64,000 nucleotides of DNA. Origin: Blautia_A ammoniilytica (lineage in GTDB: Bacteria; Bacillota; Clostridia; Lachnospirales; Lachnospiraceae). Location of the stretch: the NCBI RefSeq assembly GCF_025566965.1, contig NZ_JAOQJL010000015.1, positions 19,458 through 83,457 of the forward strand, in the 5' to 3' direction. Both the position numbers and the translations under genes were made by a program. Position 1 is the first letter of the stretch. Every line of letters starts with the position of its first letter. The notes under the pieces were generated by a model, which had not been told where the DNA came from, did not search any database, and saw nothing but the letters and a program-made list of their open reading frames with translations. Below, one piece after another: positions 26,280-34,151 of this stretch.

Positions 26280-26927
26280 CCGCACCACCTCCTGCCATCT
26301 TCAAAAATGCCTGCTTCATGGACTCCAGGAATGCATCCCTGTCCTCCACGGATCTAGCTTTTGCCTGCCGGTTCCGCCACTCACTGCGGATCCGCTTCTG
26401 TTCTTTCGTAAAATGCTTCAGAATGTCCTTATCATCCTCGGAACGTATTGCCACAATCCGTCCCAGGGCGGTATCCGGGCTGATGCCAATCAGCATCTGC
26501 CGGAACTCTTCCCAGGGCATGGTGTGGATCTCTTTTGACAGTCTAAGCCCATACTGGGACTGAAAAGAAGATACGATCAGGTCGTAATCCTCAATCAGAT
26601 CGTAGTATGGGTCTTGTCTTCCCCCTGGGCTTCCTCCGGGTCCGCCCCTGTGATCAGCGCCTGGGCTGTAGTGATCACTTTGAGCAGATCCTGGAAGCAC
26701 AGCTTCATTTTTTCAATCTTATCCCGGCTTTCCTCAGGGAAGATGATCTTGTAGATCTCCATGATCTCTTTCGGGGTTGCGTTGTTCGCATCTGTTTCAC
26801 CGAACACATCCATGATCTTCAGCATGGTAGCTGCGTCTGTGTTGACTTCCAGTTCCTGATCCCCGATCACGATATACGGGTTTCCGCTAAGTTCCAGTTT
26901 CTCTGTAATATCAATTTTCTTTGCCAT
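26272..26927 (-). CDS. Tail assembly chaperone, -1 frameshift fusion (gpGT-like)
   Basis: A second frame (stop at 26272-26274) has no good start of its own and is offset by -1 from the upstream chaperone. Shifting at GGGGGAA (26625-26619) joins EEAQG directly to GRQDPYYDLIEDYDLIVSSF, giving a product of about 218 aa. The C-terminal part (FQSQYGLRLSKEIHTMPWEEF...) matches the Gp15-type partner seen in Firmicutes siphophages. A Shine-Dalgarno-like GGAGGAAG (26637-26630) lies 5 nt before the slip site and could stimulate shifting. The fusion is predicted from frame geometry. Confidence 0.75.
26595..26927 (-). CDS. Tail assembly chaperone, zero-frame product (gpG-like)
   Basis: A 110-aa protein between the major tail protein and the tape measure, the position of lambda gpG. 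It begins MAKKIDITEKLELSGNPYIV and ends ...EEAQGEDKTHTTI. It binds the tape measure during tail assembly. A run of five G (26621-26625) near its end is a shift site that can produce the longer fusion described in the next entry. Confidence 0.85.
   Translation of the reverse strand: MAKKIDITEKLELSGNPYIVIGDQELEVNTDAATMLKIMDVFGETDANNATPKEIMEIYKIIFPEESRDKIEKMKLCFQDLLKVITTAQALITGADPEEAQGEDKTHTTI
26619..26637 (-). promoter_or_regulatory. Programmed -1 ribosomal frameshift site
   Basis: Minus-strand GGAGGAAG, then GCCCAG-type spacing and the slippery run GGGGGAA. It lies within the zero-frame chaperone, 8 codons before its stop, and in the overlap with the -1 frame. Confidence 0.6.
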
Positions 26928-26955
26928 GTTATGCCTCCATAAAAATACCGGCGGA

Positions 26956-27399
26956 TCAGGCCGCCGGTGTCACTTCTGGTTTTCCATTGCTCTGGATCTC
27001 AAATTCCAATGGTGCCACGTTTGTGGAATCGCCAGATCCTACATTGGTTACGTTGATAACGGCACCCGTAAACTTCACCACAGTTCCATCCGGGAATGTC
27101 CACTGTGTGTCCGCTTCGGAATCCCTGCCGTTTTTCCATGTAAGGCCGGCAACAAAGTCGTTTCCGTCATCCCCTACATTCCTCTTGGCTGTTACGGAAA
27201 TCGTCACACCTTTGGAAGTCAGGAGCCTTCTGACCCAGCCCTCTGTGTCAAAGGGGTGCCACTCTTCCACGCCATTGTCAAAACTGACTGAAAAAGATTC
27301 ACAGTCGGCAATGGTCTTCATGGAAGCAGCCCCGGTTGTGGCTGTGTTGATCTGGAACTGGTTTTTATAACATGGATATACTCCGCTCTGATTGCTCAT
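26956..27399 (-). CDS. Major tail tube protein
   Basis: A 147-aa beta-rich protein directly upstream of the tail chaperone, the invariable place of the tail tube gene. It contains VEEWHPFDTEGWVRRLLTSKGVTIS and GNDFVAGLTWKNG, the tail-tube pattern of many Firmicutes siphophages. Start ATG 27399 is preferred over a TTG at 27405. Its Shine-Dalgarno overlaps the end of the previous gene. Confidence 0.85.
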   Translation of the reverse strand: MSNQSGVYPCYKNQFQINTATTGAASMKTIADCESFSVSFDNGVEEWHPFDTEGWVRRLLTSKGVTISVTAKRNVGDDGNDFVAGLTWKNGRDSEADTQWTFPDGTVVKFTGAVINVTNVGSGDSTNVAPLEFEIQSNGKPEVTPAA

Positions 27400-27401
27400 A
27401 C

Positions 27402-27806
27402 TCAATCGCCTTTTCCTTTCTTTTCGTAAATAACCGCCATTTCTATGACCATCTCATAGACCCCGGAATCATCTGTCCCAACATCCTGCGGTTCATATAA
27501 TGGCTGGATAAATTTAATAGTTTCATGGTTGATCACTGTGTTTTCCGTGTCCCTGACAGCCTCAAATAAAGCCATGGTGGCTGTTTCCGTATCACGCAGG
27601 GATTTGTTCCAGTGCACCAGTAAGGTCACATATTTGGTGCCGTAGGATTCCAGGGATGGGCCTCCTATGGCAGTATGGTACGGATACTGGTGCTTGCTGT
27701 TGTACACGCCAATGGACCCATCCTGCTTGTCCGGAAGCTTCCCCATGTAGACATGCTCTGCAAGCCCCAGGGACGCTATATAATCTCTTACATCTGCTAA
27801 TGTCAT
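27402..27806 (-). CDS. Minor capsid 3-type / tail terminator protein
   Basis: A 134-aa protein resembling the 'bacteriophage minor capsid protein' (Minor_capsid_3) family, which by position corresponds to a tail terminator. Features include LADVRDYIASLGLAEHVYMGKLPDKQ at the N-terminus and GPSLESYGTKYVTLLVHWNKS in the middle. Its first codons overlap the upstream gene by 4 bases. Confidence 0.8.
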   Translation of the reverse strand: MTLADVRDYIASLGLAEHVYMGKLPDKQDGSIGVYNSKHQYPYHTAIGGPSLESYGTKYVTLLVHWNKSLRDTETATMALFEAVRDTENTVINHETIKFIQPLYEPQDVGTDDSGVYEMVIEMAVIYEKKGKGD

Positions 27807-28186
27807 ACTCCTGTCAGCCTCCTGTAGATCTGTTTAAATGCCTGCTTGCAGAATGCAGCCTTTTTCCCGCCTGGGAGCCAGTCCTCATACCACTCGCCTC
27901 TTGCATTGGGGTTTTCCTCTGTCCGGAAATGGTACTCCGGATGGAAGTAAAGCCTTCTGGCATAAGGTGTACTGGATACGATGCTGACTTTTCCACTCTT
28001 GCTTTGGGAGTTATCCACAAAAGTGCTTTCTCCCTGCAGGTTTCCGGTATCCCTTGGAAAAACCTGGGCAGATCTTACATCTGTCAAAAGGGCATCTGCA
28101 GTCTGCTCCAATGCCGTTACCTGTGCCTGCGTCAGCTGGCTGATCTTCGGCATGTTCAACTTAATAACAGAATTTACCCGGATCAT
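27803..28186 (-). CDS. Minor capsid 2-type / neck protein
   Basis: A 127-aa protein of the Minor_capsid_2 / HK97 gp10-like neck group. Diagnostic pattern: LLTDVRSAQVFPRDTGNLQ followed by TPYARRLYFHPEYHF. It sits between head-tail adaptor and tail terminator, and joins capsid to tail. Confidence 0.8.
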   Translation of the reverse strand: MIRVNSVIKLNMPKISQLTQAQVTALEQTADALLTDVRSAQVFPRDTGNLQGESTFVDNSQSKSGKVSIVSSTPYARRLYFHPEYHFRTEENPNARGEWYEDWLPGGKKAAFCKQAFKQIYRRLTGV

Positions 28187-28521
28187 ATCAGCAGCACCTC
28201 CGTATAGTTTACGGTCCCATCCGGATTCCTGGCTTTCCTGCCTTCCAGGATCCTGCGCTGTACCCCGAATATTACAGCGCTGCCCCCGGAGATAACCGGA
28301 AGCTCCGGGCAGATATCCCCAGGGAACAGGGCAGATCCGGTGATCTCTATCAGCTTCTTCTCTGCAGTCAGTACCGTTTTAACTTTGTCCTGATAGTTGC
28401 ACTTCCCGGTATATGCCACTGCTTCCAGTGGTTCCCCGTATTCATTCAGCCCTTCCCTGTCCATCTGCAGGCTTATACCTGTCCTGCACAGCCTCTTTGG
28501 TACTAAGCATGGATATTTCAT
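28183..28521 (-). CDS. Minor capsid 1-type head-tail adaptor
   Basis: A 112-aa protein matching the putative minor capsid protein 1 family (head-closure position). It begins MKYPCLVPKRLCRTGISLQMD and is beta-rich. It overlaps the following gene by 4 bases (translational coupling), the standard order connector - adaptor - neck - terminator. Confidence 0.8.
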   Translation of the reverse strand: MKYPCLVPKRLCRTGISLQMDREGLNEYGEPLEAVAYTGKCNYQDKVKTVLTAEKKLIEITGSALFPGDICPELPVISGGSAVIFGVQRRILEGRKARNPDGTVNYTEVLLI

Positions 28522-28525
28522 AGCC

Positions 28526-28912
28526 TCACCTCGCTAACCGGCAGCACAGACCGCTCTGGCACAGCAGGGCATATACATCACGCTTCATGGCCACGCCCTT
28601 GTCCGTGAACACATTCCAGGAACTGCCAAACTGGACAGATACCCCGTTAATGCTGTAAGAGGACAGGATTGTATTGATCTCATCTGCGTTCTCCACCTCA
28701 AAGTCTGCCTGCTGGCACACCACTTCCCGGATGATCTCCTGCTGAAAGCCTGTAAGATGAGAAAATCCCCGGCCTACAATCCGGTTGTAGGTCAGGGAAT
28801 CAATATGCCTGGAAGCCAGCCGGAGGGCTTTTGAAAGTTCCTCCTCCGGCACTGTGCTGCCCTTATATGTGTCATTATAATACTCCGGTGTTACATATGG
28901 CTCATAGGCCAT
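28526..28912 (-). CDS. Head-tail connector protein (gp6-like)
   Basis: A 128-aa alpha-helical connector immediately after the capsid gene. EELSKALRLASRHIDSLTYNR and FQQEIIREVVCQQADFE fit the gp6/DnaPkg-type connector that docks on the portal. Confidence 0.8.
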   Translation of the reverse strand: MAYEPYVTPEYYNDTYKGSTVPEEELSKALRLASRHIDSLTYNRIVGRGFSHLTGFQQEIIREVVCQQADFEVENADEINTILSSYSINGVSVQFGSSWNVFTDKGVAMKRDVYALLCQSGLCCRLAR

Positions 28913-28926
28913 AGGATCACCTCCTG

Positions 28927-29898
28927 TCAGGCACCATACTCTGCAGTATCCACATCCACATAGATGGAATCGATCTTTCCATCCCTGCCGTTCGGGAACA
29001 CGAATACGTCAGAGAAAGATCTGTTCTGATACAGATACCCATCACCCTTTGTATGTGCACCAGGCGCAAAGTAGTAGATGCTGGAGATCTTCGGAACAGT
29101 CTTACAGGTCTGTCCACAGGCAACAAGAACATTGATCTTGTGCGCACCGGTCACAGCTTCAACACCGCTTGCGGCTGCTACCTTTTTCAGCGGTTCAAAT
29201 CCGCCGTTTTCCGGCTCCCAGTTGAATGCATCATAGAAGCGCTCATCATCAATGACTTCCATGATCGGCACACCGTCAATGTCGGTCACTCTGGTCTCGA
29301 TGCCAAGGCCGCCTTCTGCGATCTGGGTCAGTTCGATCTTACGTGTGAACTCCGTGGACTGCTCCAGGGCGTCCATGATCTCACTGCGGACATACATGAT
29401 CAGGGAGCCGTTAGCTTTATATCTTCTCAGCTTTCCTTTTGCAAGGATATCTTTCAGCATTCCGAAGACTTTTGCTTTTGTATATGTGGATGTTGCCGTG
29501 GATCCGTGATAACCTTCTGTCTTCTGGGCTGCCTGAGCCACCTTGGAGAAGAACAGGGCATCTGTTTCCGGAACTACCCATGTCTGCTCAAACACCCTGG
29601 AAATGTTCTGGATGGAAGCTGTAGCATTTGTCTCATCAACATCGGCTTTATCCACCATGAACTCAACATCACGGTCGTGTTCCAGTGTGTACGGTACGTC
29701 TTTCTGGACGTAAGTACCTTCATTCCAGCCGCCTTTTCTGTTGTGGTTTTTGTACCCGGATGTGCTCATCTGGGTAAAATGGAATGTTTTGGCATCCAGC
29801 CACCTTACATTACTGGTTACAAATGGAGATGTCAGGGTTCCCTGCATCAGGATCTCAAGGAGCTCCGGGCTCCACTGTTCTGCATAATTTAATGCCAT
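28927..29898 (-). CDS. Major capsid protein
   Basis: A 323-aa protein between scaffold and connectors. It begins MALNYAEQWSPELLEILMQGTLTSPFVTSNVRWLDAK-like sequence (the usual N-terminal block of this capsid group) and ends in a beta-rich region (VFPNGRDGKIDSIYVDVD). A GPNxG-like loop is not needed to recognise it: size, position and composition fit an HK97-fold coat protein. The preceding gene is the scaffold. Confidence 0.88.
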   Translation of the reverse strand: MALNYAEQWSPELLEILMQGTLTSPFVTSNVRWLDAKTFHFTQMSTSGYKNHNRKGGWNEGTYVQKDVPYTLEHDRDVEFMVDKADVDETNATASIQNISRVFEQTWVVPETDALFFSKVAQAAQKTEGYHGSTATSTYTKAKVFGMLKDILAKGKLRRYKANGSLIMYVRSEIMDALEQSTEFTRKIELTQIAEGGLGIETRVTDIDGVPIMEVIDDERFYDAFNWEPENGGFEPLKKVAAASGVEAVTGAHKINVLVACGQTCKTVPKISSIYYFAPGAHTKGDGYLYQNRSFSDVFVFPNGRDGKIDSIYVDVDTAEYGA

Positions 29899-29917
29899 GT
29901 CTTATACCTTCTTTCTT

Positions 29918-30580
29918 TTAATTCCAGCGGTTCCAACGCTTTGTTGGTACTGCTGCCTGGTTTGTAGTTGTTGTCTGCTGGGGATGCTGTGCCGGGTTTC
30001 CGCCGGTTCCTACCCGGGTAAATCCAGTCTTTCCATCCGCCTGCGGTTTCAGCTGCGGAAGAGCTTCCAGAACTTTGTTGATAGCTTCTGTCAGCGCCTC
30101 ATCGCTGATCTTCCCATCCTGTCCTGCCGCCTGGCTGAAATCTGCCAGCTTAAGCACATACGGGATGGTTTTTGCATCAATCCCAAGGGATACGGCGGTC
30201 ATAGTGGCGGCGGTCTCCAGTTTTGCCTGAAGGGCGGCTTTCTGTGCGGCCGCAAGCTGTGTCTGCCCTTCGGCGATCTGTGACTGCAGTCCCTCTACAT
30301 CCGGCTGGTTGGCAGCCTGCTGCTGTTTAAAGTCAGCAATGGCCTGGTCCATCTGCTCTTTTGACAGCCCCTGCTGCTTGAAATATCCTTTCAGGACAGA
30401 TTCTTCTGTCACAGTCTGCTTTCCTGCGATCAGGCTTGCCAGCTTGTCATAGTCAAACTGTGGTGCCTGTGATCCTGCCGGCGAGGTTCCGCCCTCACCT
30501 GTACCACCTGCAGCACCGCCATCGCCATCTGCGAACAGCTGGATATTCATAGGGATTTTGCATCTGAATCTTTTAAACAT
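29918..30580 (-). CDS. Phage scaffold protein
   Basis: A 220-aa protein upstream of the capsid gene. It has the short 'MNIQLFADGDGG' start typical of Firmicutes scaffold proteins, a Gly-rich linker, a long central coiled coil (LSKEQMDQAIADFKQQQAANQ ... AAQKAALQAKLETAA) and a Gln/Thr-rich, basic C-terminus (PTKRWNRWN) that would contact the coat. It directs procapsid assembly and is lost on maturation. Confidence 0.85.
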   Translation of the reverse strand: MFKRFRCKIPMNIQLFADGDGGAAGGTGEGGTSPAGSQAPQFDYDKLASLIAGKQTVTEESVLKGYFKQQGLSKEQMDQAIADFKQQQAANQPDVEGLQSQIAEGQTQLAAAQKAALQAKLETAATMTAVSLGIDAKTIPYVLKLADFSQAAGQDGKISDEALTEAINKVLEALPQLKPQADGKTGFTRVGTGGNPAQHPQQTTTTNQAAVPTKRWNRWN

Positions 30581-30700
30581 AGTCTTCTCCTTTACATACA
30601 GTTTTTAATGTGCTGTCTGCACAAATCTGACAGTTTTACGTGTGTCTCACATGGACAGTTGATAACCCGGTGTCTCCGTGTAGTTTAATGCCTTCGGGCA

Positions 30701-30730
30701 TAAAAATAACACCCAGCATAACGCTGCGTG
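30701..30730 (-). terminator. Terminator between cargo block and capsid genes
   Basis: Minus strand CACGCAGC-GTTAT-GCTGGGTG (one mismatch) followed by TTATTTTTAT. It would shield scaffold and capsid genes from, or attenuate, transcription through the 30.7-34.4 kb cargo. The 30581-30770 gap has no ORF. Confidence 0.55.
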
Positions 30731-30770
30731 CTTTACCGCTGTTTTACGGACAGCTCCGAGATATTTAGGA

Positions 30771-30980
30771 TCACCGCCTCTCTATGGATAACCTCTTGCC
30801 GTCGTACACGATCGTGTCCCCGATCTGTGCCAATTCATCTCCGATCCTCACCCCTTTCACCTCGGCGTGGCCGTCCCGGTTCGTATATCGAATGGATCCC
30901 GACCGCCGCCTTGTATATTCCGCCAGCCACGGAGGTGCCAGCATATCAATGTCTTTTGTGACTATATATCTTTGAATCAC
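30771..30980 (-). CDS. Small phage protein (69 aa), unknown
   Basis: A basic, soluble, beta-rich protein (MIQRYIVTKDIDMLAPPWLAEYTRR..., GVRIGDELAQIGDTIVYDGKR). It overlaps the upstream 61-aa gene by 4 bases. No family recognised; it ends the fibre-containing cargo operon. Confidence 0.6.
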   Translation of the reverse strand: MIQRYIVTKDIDMLAPPWLAEYTRRRSGSIRYTNRDGHAEVKGVRIGDELAQIGDTIVYDGKRLSIERR

Positions 30981-31162
30981 CCCACATCATCTACTATGCT
31001 GCCCTTAGAAGTTTCTGTACCCACCAGCAGCCCGGTCAACTCCACGTATTCCTCTTCCGTGATCCGATTCAGCATCAGAAACAAATCGAGCTTGGCATAC
31101 ATATCATCGTAAGTATACCGGTCGTTGGTAATCAGTAATTTACACAATCTCGCTGTTCTCAT
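30977..31162 (-). CDS. XkdX-like small phage protein (61 aa)
   Basis: The sequence ...LCKLLITNDRYTYDDMYAKLDLFLMLNRITEEEYVELTGLL has the compact 'ITEEEYxEL' helix of small proteins that follow tail fibre genes (XkdX and relatives). It overlaps the fibre-like gene by 23 bases. Probably helps folding or attachment of the fibre; inference only. Confidence 0.6.
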   Translation of the reverse strand: MRTARLCKLLITNDRYTYDDMYAKLDLFLMLNRITEEEYVELTGLLVGTETSKGSIVDDVG

Positions 31163-32477
31163 CTAATTCCTCCATTTCCGCCATCAAATCGGCGTGCAAG
31201 ATATTTACCTCTTTCTCGGCTGCCTTTGTATTGCATTTATAGGTCGCAGATATTCCTGCCTTATCCCTAGCCTCCACAATCGTAGTGCCTCTGTAAGTTC
31301 GCAAGGATTTGTAGGCCGCAATCTCAGCAGTAGTAAGAGGTGTTTCGATTGGAGCAGCGAGGACGTAGTAGATAACGGATTTCACATCCGTCAGTAACTG
31401 CTTAAAAACTTCAAGCGATGAATACTCAGAGCTTGGTGGAAAACTGGCAGTAATTTCCTTTTCATATACGTATATTTTCGGCAGATTCTGAATATTGTCA
31501 TTCCAGATAACGTTCTTAAAAGGTAGAATGCTGCAAATAGACGGAAGCGCTTTTCCAGCAATCTCTTCATTATTAATTATATGCGTTTGAAAATTATTAT
31601 TTCCATTGGCTAACTTTTGATACGTCCACTGATCATCAGGGCTTAACTCTTTCACTTTTACCCTCTGCACCTTCACTCCTCTTGCCAAATCCACCTCATC
31701 GCAAACCCACCGCTGGCCGCTCTGGTCGGTGTAGTTACCACCAGAAGCGACCGGGATGCCAGATAAGCCATTTGGTGTTGGCATGGTGAGGAGCTGTTCA
31801 CGGTAGGGCTCATACGGCAATGCCTTTGCCTCAACATAAACAGCCGGGTAAACGATGTCATTGTAGGTTTTGTCTAATATGAATTTTTCGTTCCTTACGC
31901 CTGTTATATACATATCGACAGGTGGGACAAAATTGTCGCCTTGTGCTGTTAAATGTTTACTAATAGGCGTTACAGCGAATAATAAACAATCCTTAATGCT
32001 ATATTGTACACCCTTTAATAGAATACAAAATACGTTAGACAAGTCAGGCGCTGGACGCTGTTCATAACCGCCAGCTATCCACACATTGCCAGTAGTTCCT
32101 GTCGCAGTTCCGGTTCTAGTAAAAGAGTAGTCGGCGCTACGAGTGTATGTTATGCCTTCACCATTAACTGATTCTCTACTATTCCTCATATCAAGGATAT
32201 TTCGACCCGTCACCTTCACCGCCACGCTCCCACCGTCACCAGCGTTCACAATCGGAACAGGTGCATCCGGAGTTGGTGTGCCATCCTGCGTACTCCTGCC
32301 GTAGATATGCAAATCCCGGAACGGTTTTCCCGTGGCATTATCCAGCACGGCAGGGTTTCCCGTGACGGTGACATCTTCCGTTTTCTCTGCTGCCCCCATG
32401 CGATACAGCCTGTCTGAATCTGTGCCGATAAACCCCATGGCGCCGGATATAATGTCCTGCCCTACCACTTTAAGCAT
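31140..32477 (-). CDS. Fibre-like phage structural protein in the head module (445 aa)
   Basis: The protein has the repeated pieces common in Firmicutes phage fibre or side-tail proteins: FRDLHIYGRSTQDGTPTPDAPVPI, VKVTGRNILDMRNSRES, ALPYEPYREQLLTMPTPNGL and AEIAAYKSLRTYRGTTIVEA. These blocks usually occur at the tail tip. Here the gene lies between the MuF-type capsid protein and the scaffold, so a head fibre or a displaced receptor-binding protein are both possible. It overlaps the 90-aa gene before it by 16 bases and is followed by an XkdX-like gene. Confidence 0.7.
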   Translation of the reverse strand: MLKVVGQDIISGAMGFIGTDSDRLYRMGAAEKTEDVTVTGNPAVLDNATGKPFRDLHIYGRSTQDGTPTPDAPVPIVNAGDGGSVAVKVTGRNILDMRNSRESVNGEGITYTRSADYSFTRTGTATGTTGNVWIAGGYEQRPAPDLSNVFCILLKGVQYSIKDCLLFAVTPISKHLTAQGDNFVPPVDMYITGVRNEKFILDKTYNDIVYPAVYVEAKALPYEPYREQLLTMPTPNGLSGIPVASGGNYTDQSGQRWVCDEVDLARGVKVQRVKVKELSPDDQWTYQKLANGNNNFQTHIINNEEIAGKALPSICSILPFKNVIWNDNIQNLPKIYVYEKEITASFPPSSEYSSLEVFKQLLTDVKSVIYYVLAAPIETPLTTAEIAAYKSLRTYRGTTIVEARDKAGISATYKCNTKAAEKEVNILHADLMAEMEELDENSEIV

Positions 32478-32734
32478 TGTACTTCCACTCCTTTATCGGA
32501 TGCTGCTGTTGGGATAACATACAGCGTATCACACCCCTGTGTGGTCATGCAGGCTACAACCTGTGCGGTTTCTGCTGGGATCAGGATCATCTTTTCTTTT
32601 GTCGTTTCAACTCCAACATAAATATCACCGTCAGTGAAGTTTTTCACAAGAAATTCAAGCCCTGGGTTATCAAACTGAAAATCTAACTCTGTGTTGGCTT
32701 CTGTCGGTTTTCTTTGTACTTTTAATACTGACAT
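32462..32734 (-). CDS. Small phage protein (90 aa), fibre-associated
   Basis: A beta-rich protein (FQFDNPGLEFLVKNFTDGDIYVGV, MILIPAETAQVVACMTTQGCDTLYVIP). Composition suggests a small structural decoration protein. It is cotranscribed and overlapping with the fibre-like gene. No family identified. Confidence 0.6.
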   Translation of the reverse strand: MSVLKVQRKPTEANTELDFQFDNPGLEFLVKNFTDGDIYVGVETTKEKMILIPAETAQVVACMTTQGCDTLYVIPTAASDKGVEVQCLKW

Positions 32735-32752
32735 ATCTGTCTCCTTTCCTAC

Positions 32753-33139
32753 TCAGTCGCTATGTGTTACCTTAAAGCCCCACTCCGGTAAGAAATTAAT
32801 CTCATAATGGTACTTGTCCACAGCAGATCCGGAAATATCCTCCACCACATACATGGTATAATCATTCAAATACACATAATCTTTCTGGTACTTTCCTTCT
32901 GCCGTCTCAATAATGACTTCCAGTTCGTTAGAAGAGTTATTCTTCAGTGCAAAAGTGCCGGTCAACTCCAACAGGATCGTCTCTGTCCTGGCATTCAGGA
33001 CTGTAAGCTTCCTGGTAACATTAAAGTTATCTGCCTCTTTGGAAATGTTACTGCTCACCTGATCTGCTTCTGTACATCCAGTAGCTGCAAAGCATACCAG
33101 GACTACCAGTGCCATTAATACCGCAATTTTCTTTTTCAT
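32753..33139 (-). CDS. Phage-encoded lipoprotein (128 aa)
   Basis: The N-terminus MKKKIAVLMALVVLVCFAATGC is a classical type II signal peptide with lipobox ATGC, so the mature protein is a surface lipoprotein of about 107 aa. The mature part is beta-sandwich-like (KLTVLNARTETILLELTGTFALKNNSSN). Lipoproteins of prophages often block superinfection at the cell surface, but this one lies in the late operon, so a role in lysis-stage host modification is equally possible. Confidence 0.75.
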   Translation of the reverse strand: MKKKIAVLMALVVLVCFAATGCTEADQVSSNISKEADNFNVTRKLTVLNARTETILLELTGTFALKNNSSNELEVIIETAEGKYQKDYVYLNDYTMYVVEDISGSAVDKYHYEINFLPEWGFKVTHSD

Positions 33140-33143
33140 GTTC

Positions 33144-33428
33144 TCACTCCTCCGTATAACAGGTATTTGTCAGTTTCTTATACACATCTTCGTACAGTTC
33201 CTGCTTATCGCCGTTGTACGTATATTCTGCATAGATACCATCACCACTAACTGTAGTAGATACCAGGCATTTATAGTTCTGCAAGGTCTTACAAGACCAC
33301 ACTACAAACACATTGGATAAATCAATTGGCGGTGTCACTGGTGTATCTGCAAGACCGTTCTTGTTGTGCCATTCCACCAGTTTCTTTTTGCATACACTCT
33401 GAAAGTGTGCCATTCCTGTAATAATCAT
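33144..33428 (-). CDS. DUF6275-type phage protein (94 aa)
   Basis: The C-terminal half VYVVW-like VFVVWSCKTLQNYKCLVSTT ... EYTYNGDKQELYEDVYKKL is the conserved block of the small phage family DUF6275. Start ATG 33428 follows GGAGG; the longer frame to 33554 reads through the Tad2 gene in another frame. The function of the family is unknown. It is adjacent to a Tad2 anti-defence gene (4 bases between), which makes an accessory host-takeover role plausible. Confidence 0.75.
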   Translation of the reverse strand: MIITGMAHFQSVCKKKLVEWHNKNGLADTPVTPPIDLSNVFVVWSCKTLQNYKCLVSTTVSGDGIYAEYTYNGDKQELYEDVYKKLTNTCYTEE

Positions 33429-33432
33429 GTTC

Positions 33433-33930
33433 TTAATCCTCCGCAAATATCCAATCTTCTGCAAGCATATCAGCCTGTGAAGCAAGCCATCCCATCTGTA
33501 CACCTGATGTTCCGACAAAAGCCACTGCCATGTTTCCAATCGCATCATGCTCACAATTTACAATTTCTTCATCAGTAGTCTTATACGAAATCCCAGTAGC
33601 AAGCTGAATGTACTGTTTCTTTCCATTCCACCCTTTTCTTGCTACTTTCACACCTCTTTTCAGATACTTGATTGCTTCTCCAAATGAAAATGTTGCTTCT
33701 CCACCAAGAATCGGGCAGTTCTGTCCATTCGCAACAATCCATTCATCAGAAAGAATATTCTGAAGTGTGTATACAACGCTCTGTGTTTCTCGAATATCCA
33801 TTTCCTGTCCGTCTTTTGTGTGTATGATGATTGTTTCTTTCTCTGGATCCCAGTACCAATATCCTCCCCAGGATGGTAATTTTACTTTACCGCCCTGCTT
33901 CATTATTTTGAATGCTTCTGAAAATTTCAT
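33433..33930 (-). CDS. Tandem Tad2 (DUF2829) Thoeris anti-defence protein
   Basis: A 165-aa protein with two DUF2829 repeats. Repeat 1 (about 1-68): MKFSEAFKIMKQGGKVKLPS, GYWYWD, a central hairpin and DEWIVA. Repeat 2 (about 76-165): FSFGEAIKYLKRGVKVARKG, WNGKKQYIQL, HDAIGNMAVAF, and LAEDWIFAED. DUF2829 is Tad2, which binds and sequesters the cyclic ADP-ribose signal of Thoeris (and in some members other cyclic nucleotides). Repeat 2 looks canonical and repeat 1 shorter and diverged, so the two may bind different ligands. Located in the late operon beside other accessory genes. Confidence 0.85.
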   Translation of the reverse strand: MKFSEAFKIMKQGGKVKLPSWGGYWYWDPEKETIIIHTKDGQEMDIRETQSVVYTLQNILSDEWIVANGQNCPILGGEATFSFGEAIKYLKRGVKVARKGWNGKKQYIQLATGISYKTTDEEIVNCEHDAIGNMAVAFVGTSGVQMGWLASQADMLAEDWIFAED

Positions 33931-33961
33931 GTTTCGTATCCTCTCTTTCTTAAAAATGGGT

Positions 33962-33999
33962 ATAAAAATACCACCGGCCTTTTCTGACTGGTGGTATTA
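33962..33999 (-). terminator. Terminator downstream of the MuF gene group
   Basis: Minus strand ATACCACC ... GGTGGTAT followed by TTTTA. It separates the MuF/34-kb genes from the Tad2 block, which may have its own promoter in the 33931-33990 gap. Confidence 0.7.
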
Positions 34000-34122
34000 A
34001 ATACGTCCTTCCTTTTTCAGTTTTTTAACTTCCTCTTCTGTCAGCTTTCTCGGTTTACCTGGCATTGCTACCCTATCCTGAAAGTCTTTATAGGCTTTCC
34101 TTTCTTTTGCTTTCATCTTCAT
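33997..34122 (-). CDS. Small basic phage protein (41 aa)
   Basis: MKMKAKERKAYKDFQDRVAM followed by PGKPRKLTEEEVKKLKKEGRI; the ATG at 34122 follows AGGTGAT. Highly basic and helical, it could bind nucleic acid. Unrecognised. The stop codon lies within the terminator at 33962-33999. Confidence 0.55.
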   Translation of the reverse strand: MKMKAKERKAYKDFQDRVAMPGKPRKLTEEEVKKLKKEGRI

Positions 34123-34151
34123 ACAATCACCTGCAATTCAACATCTTCTTT

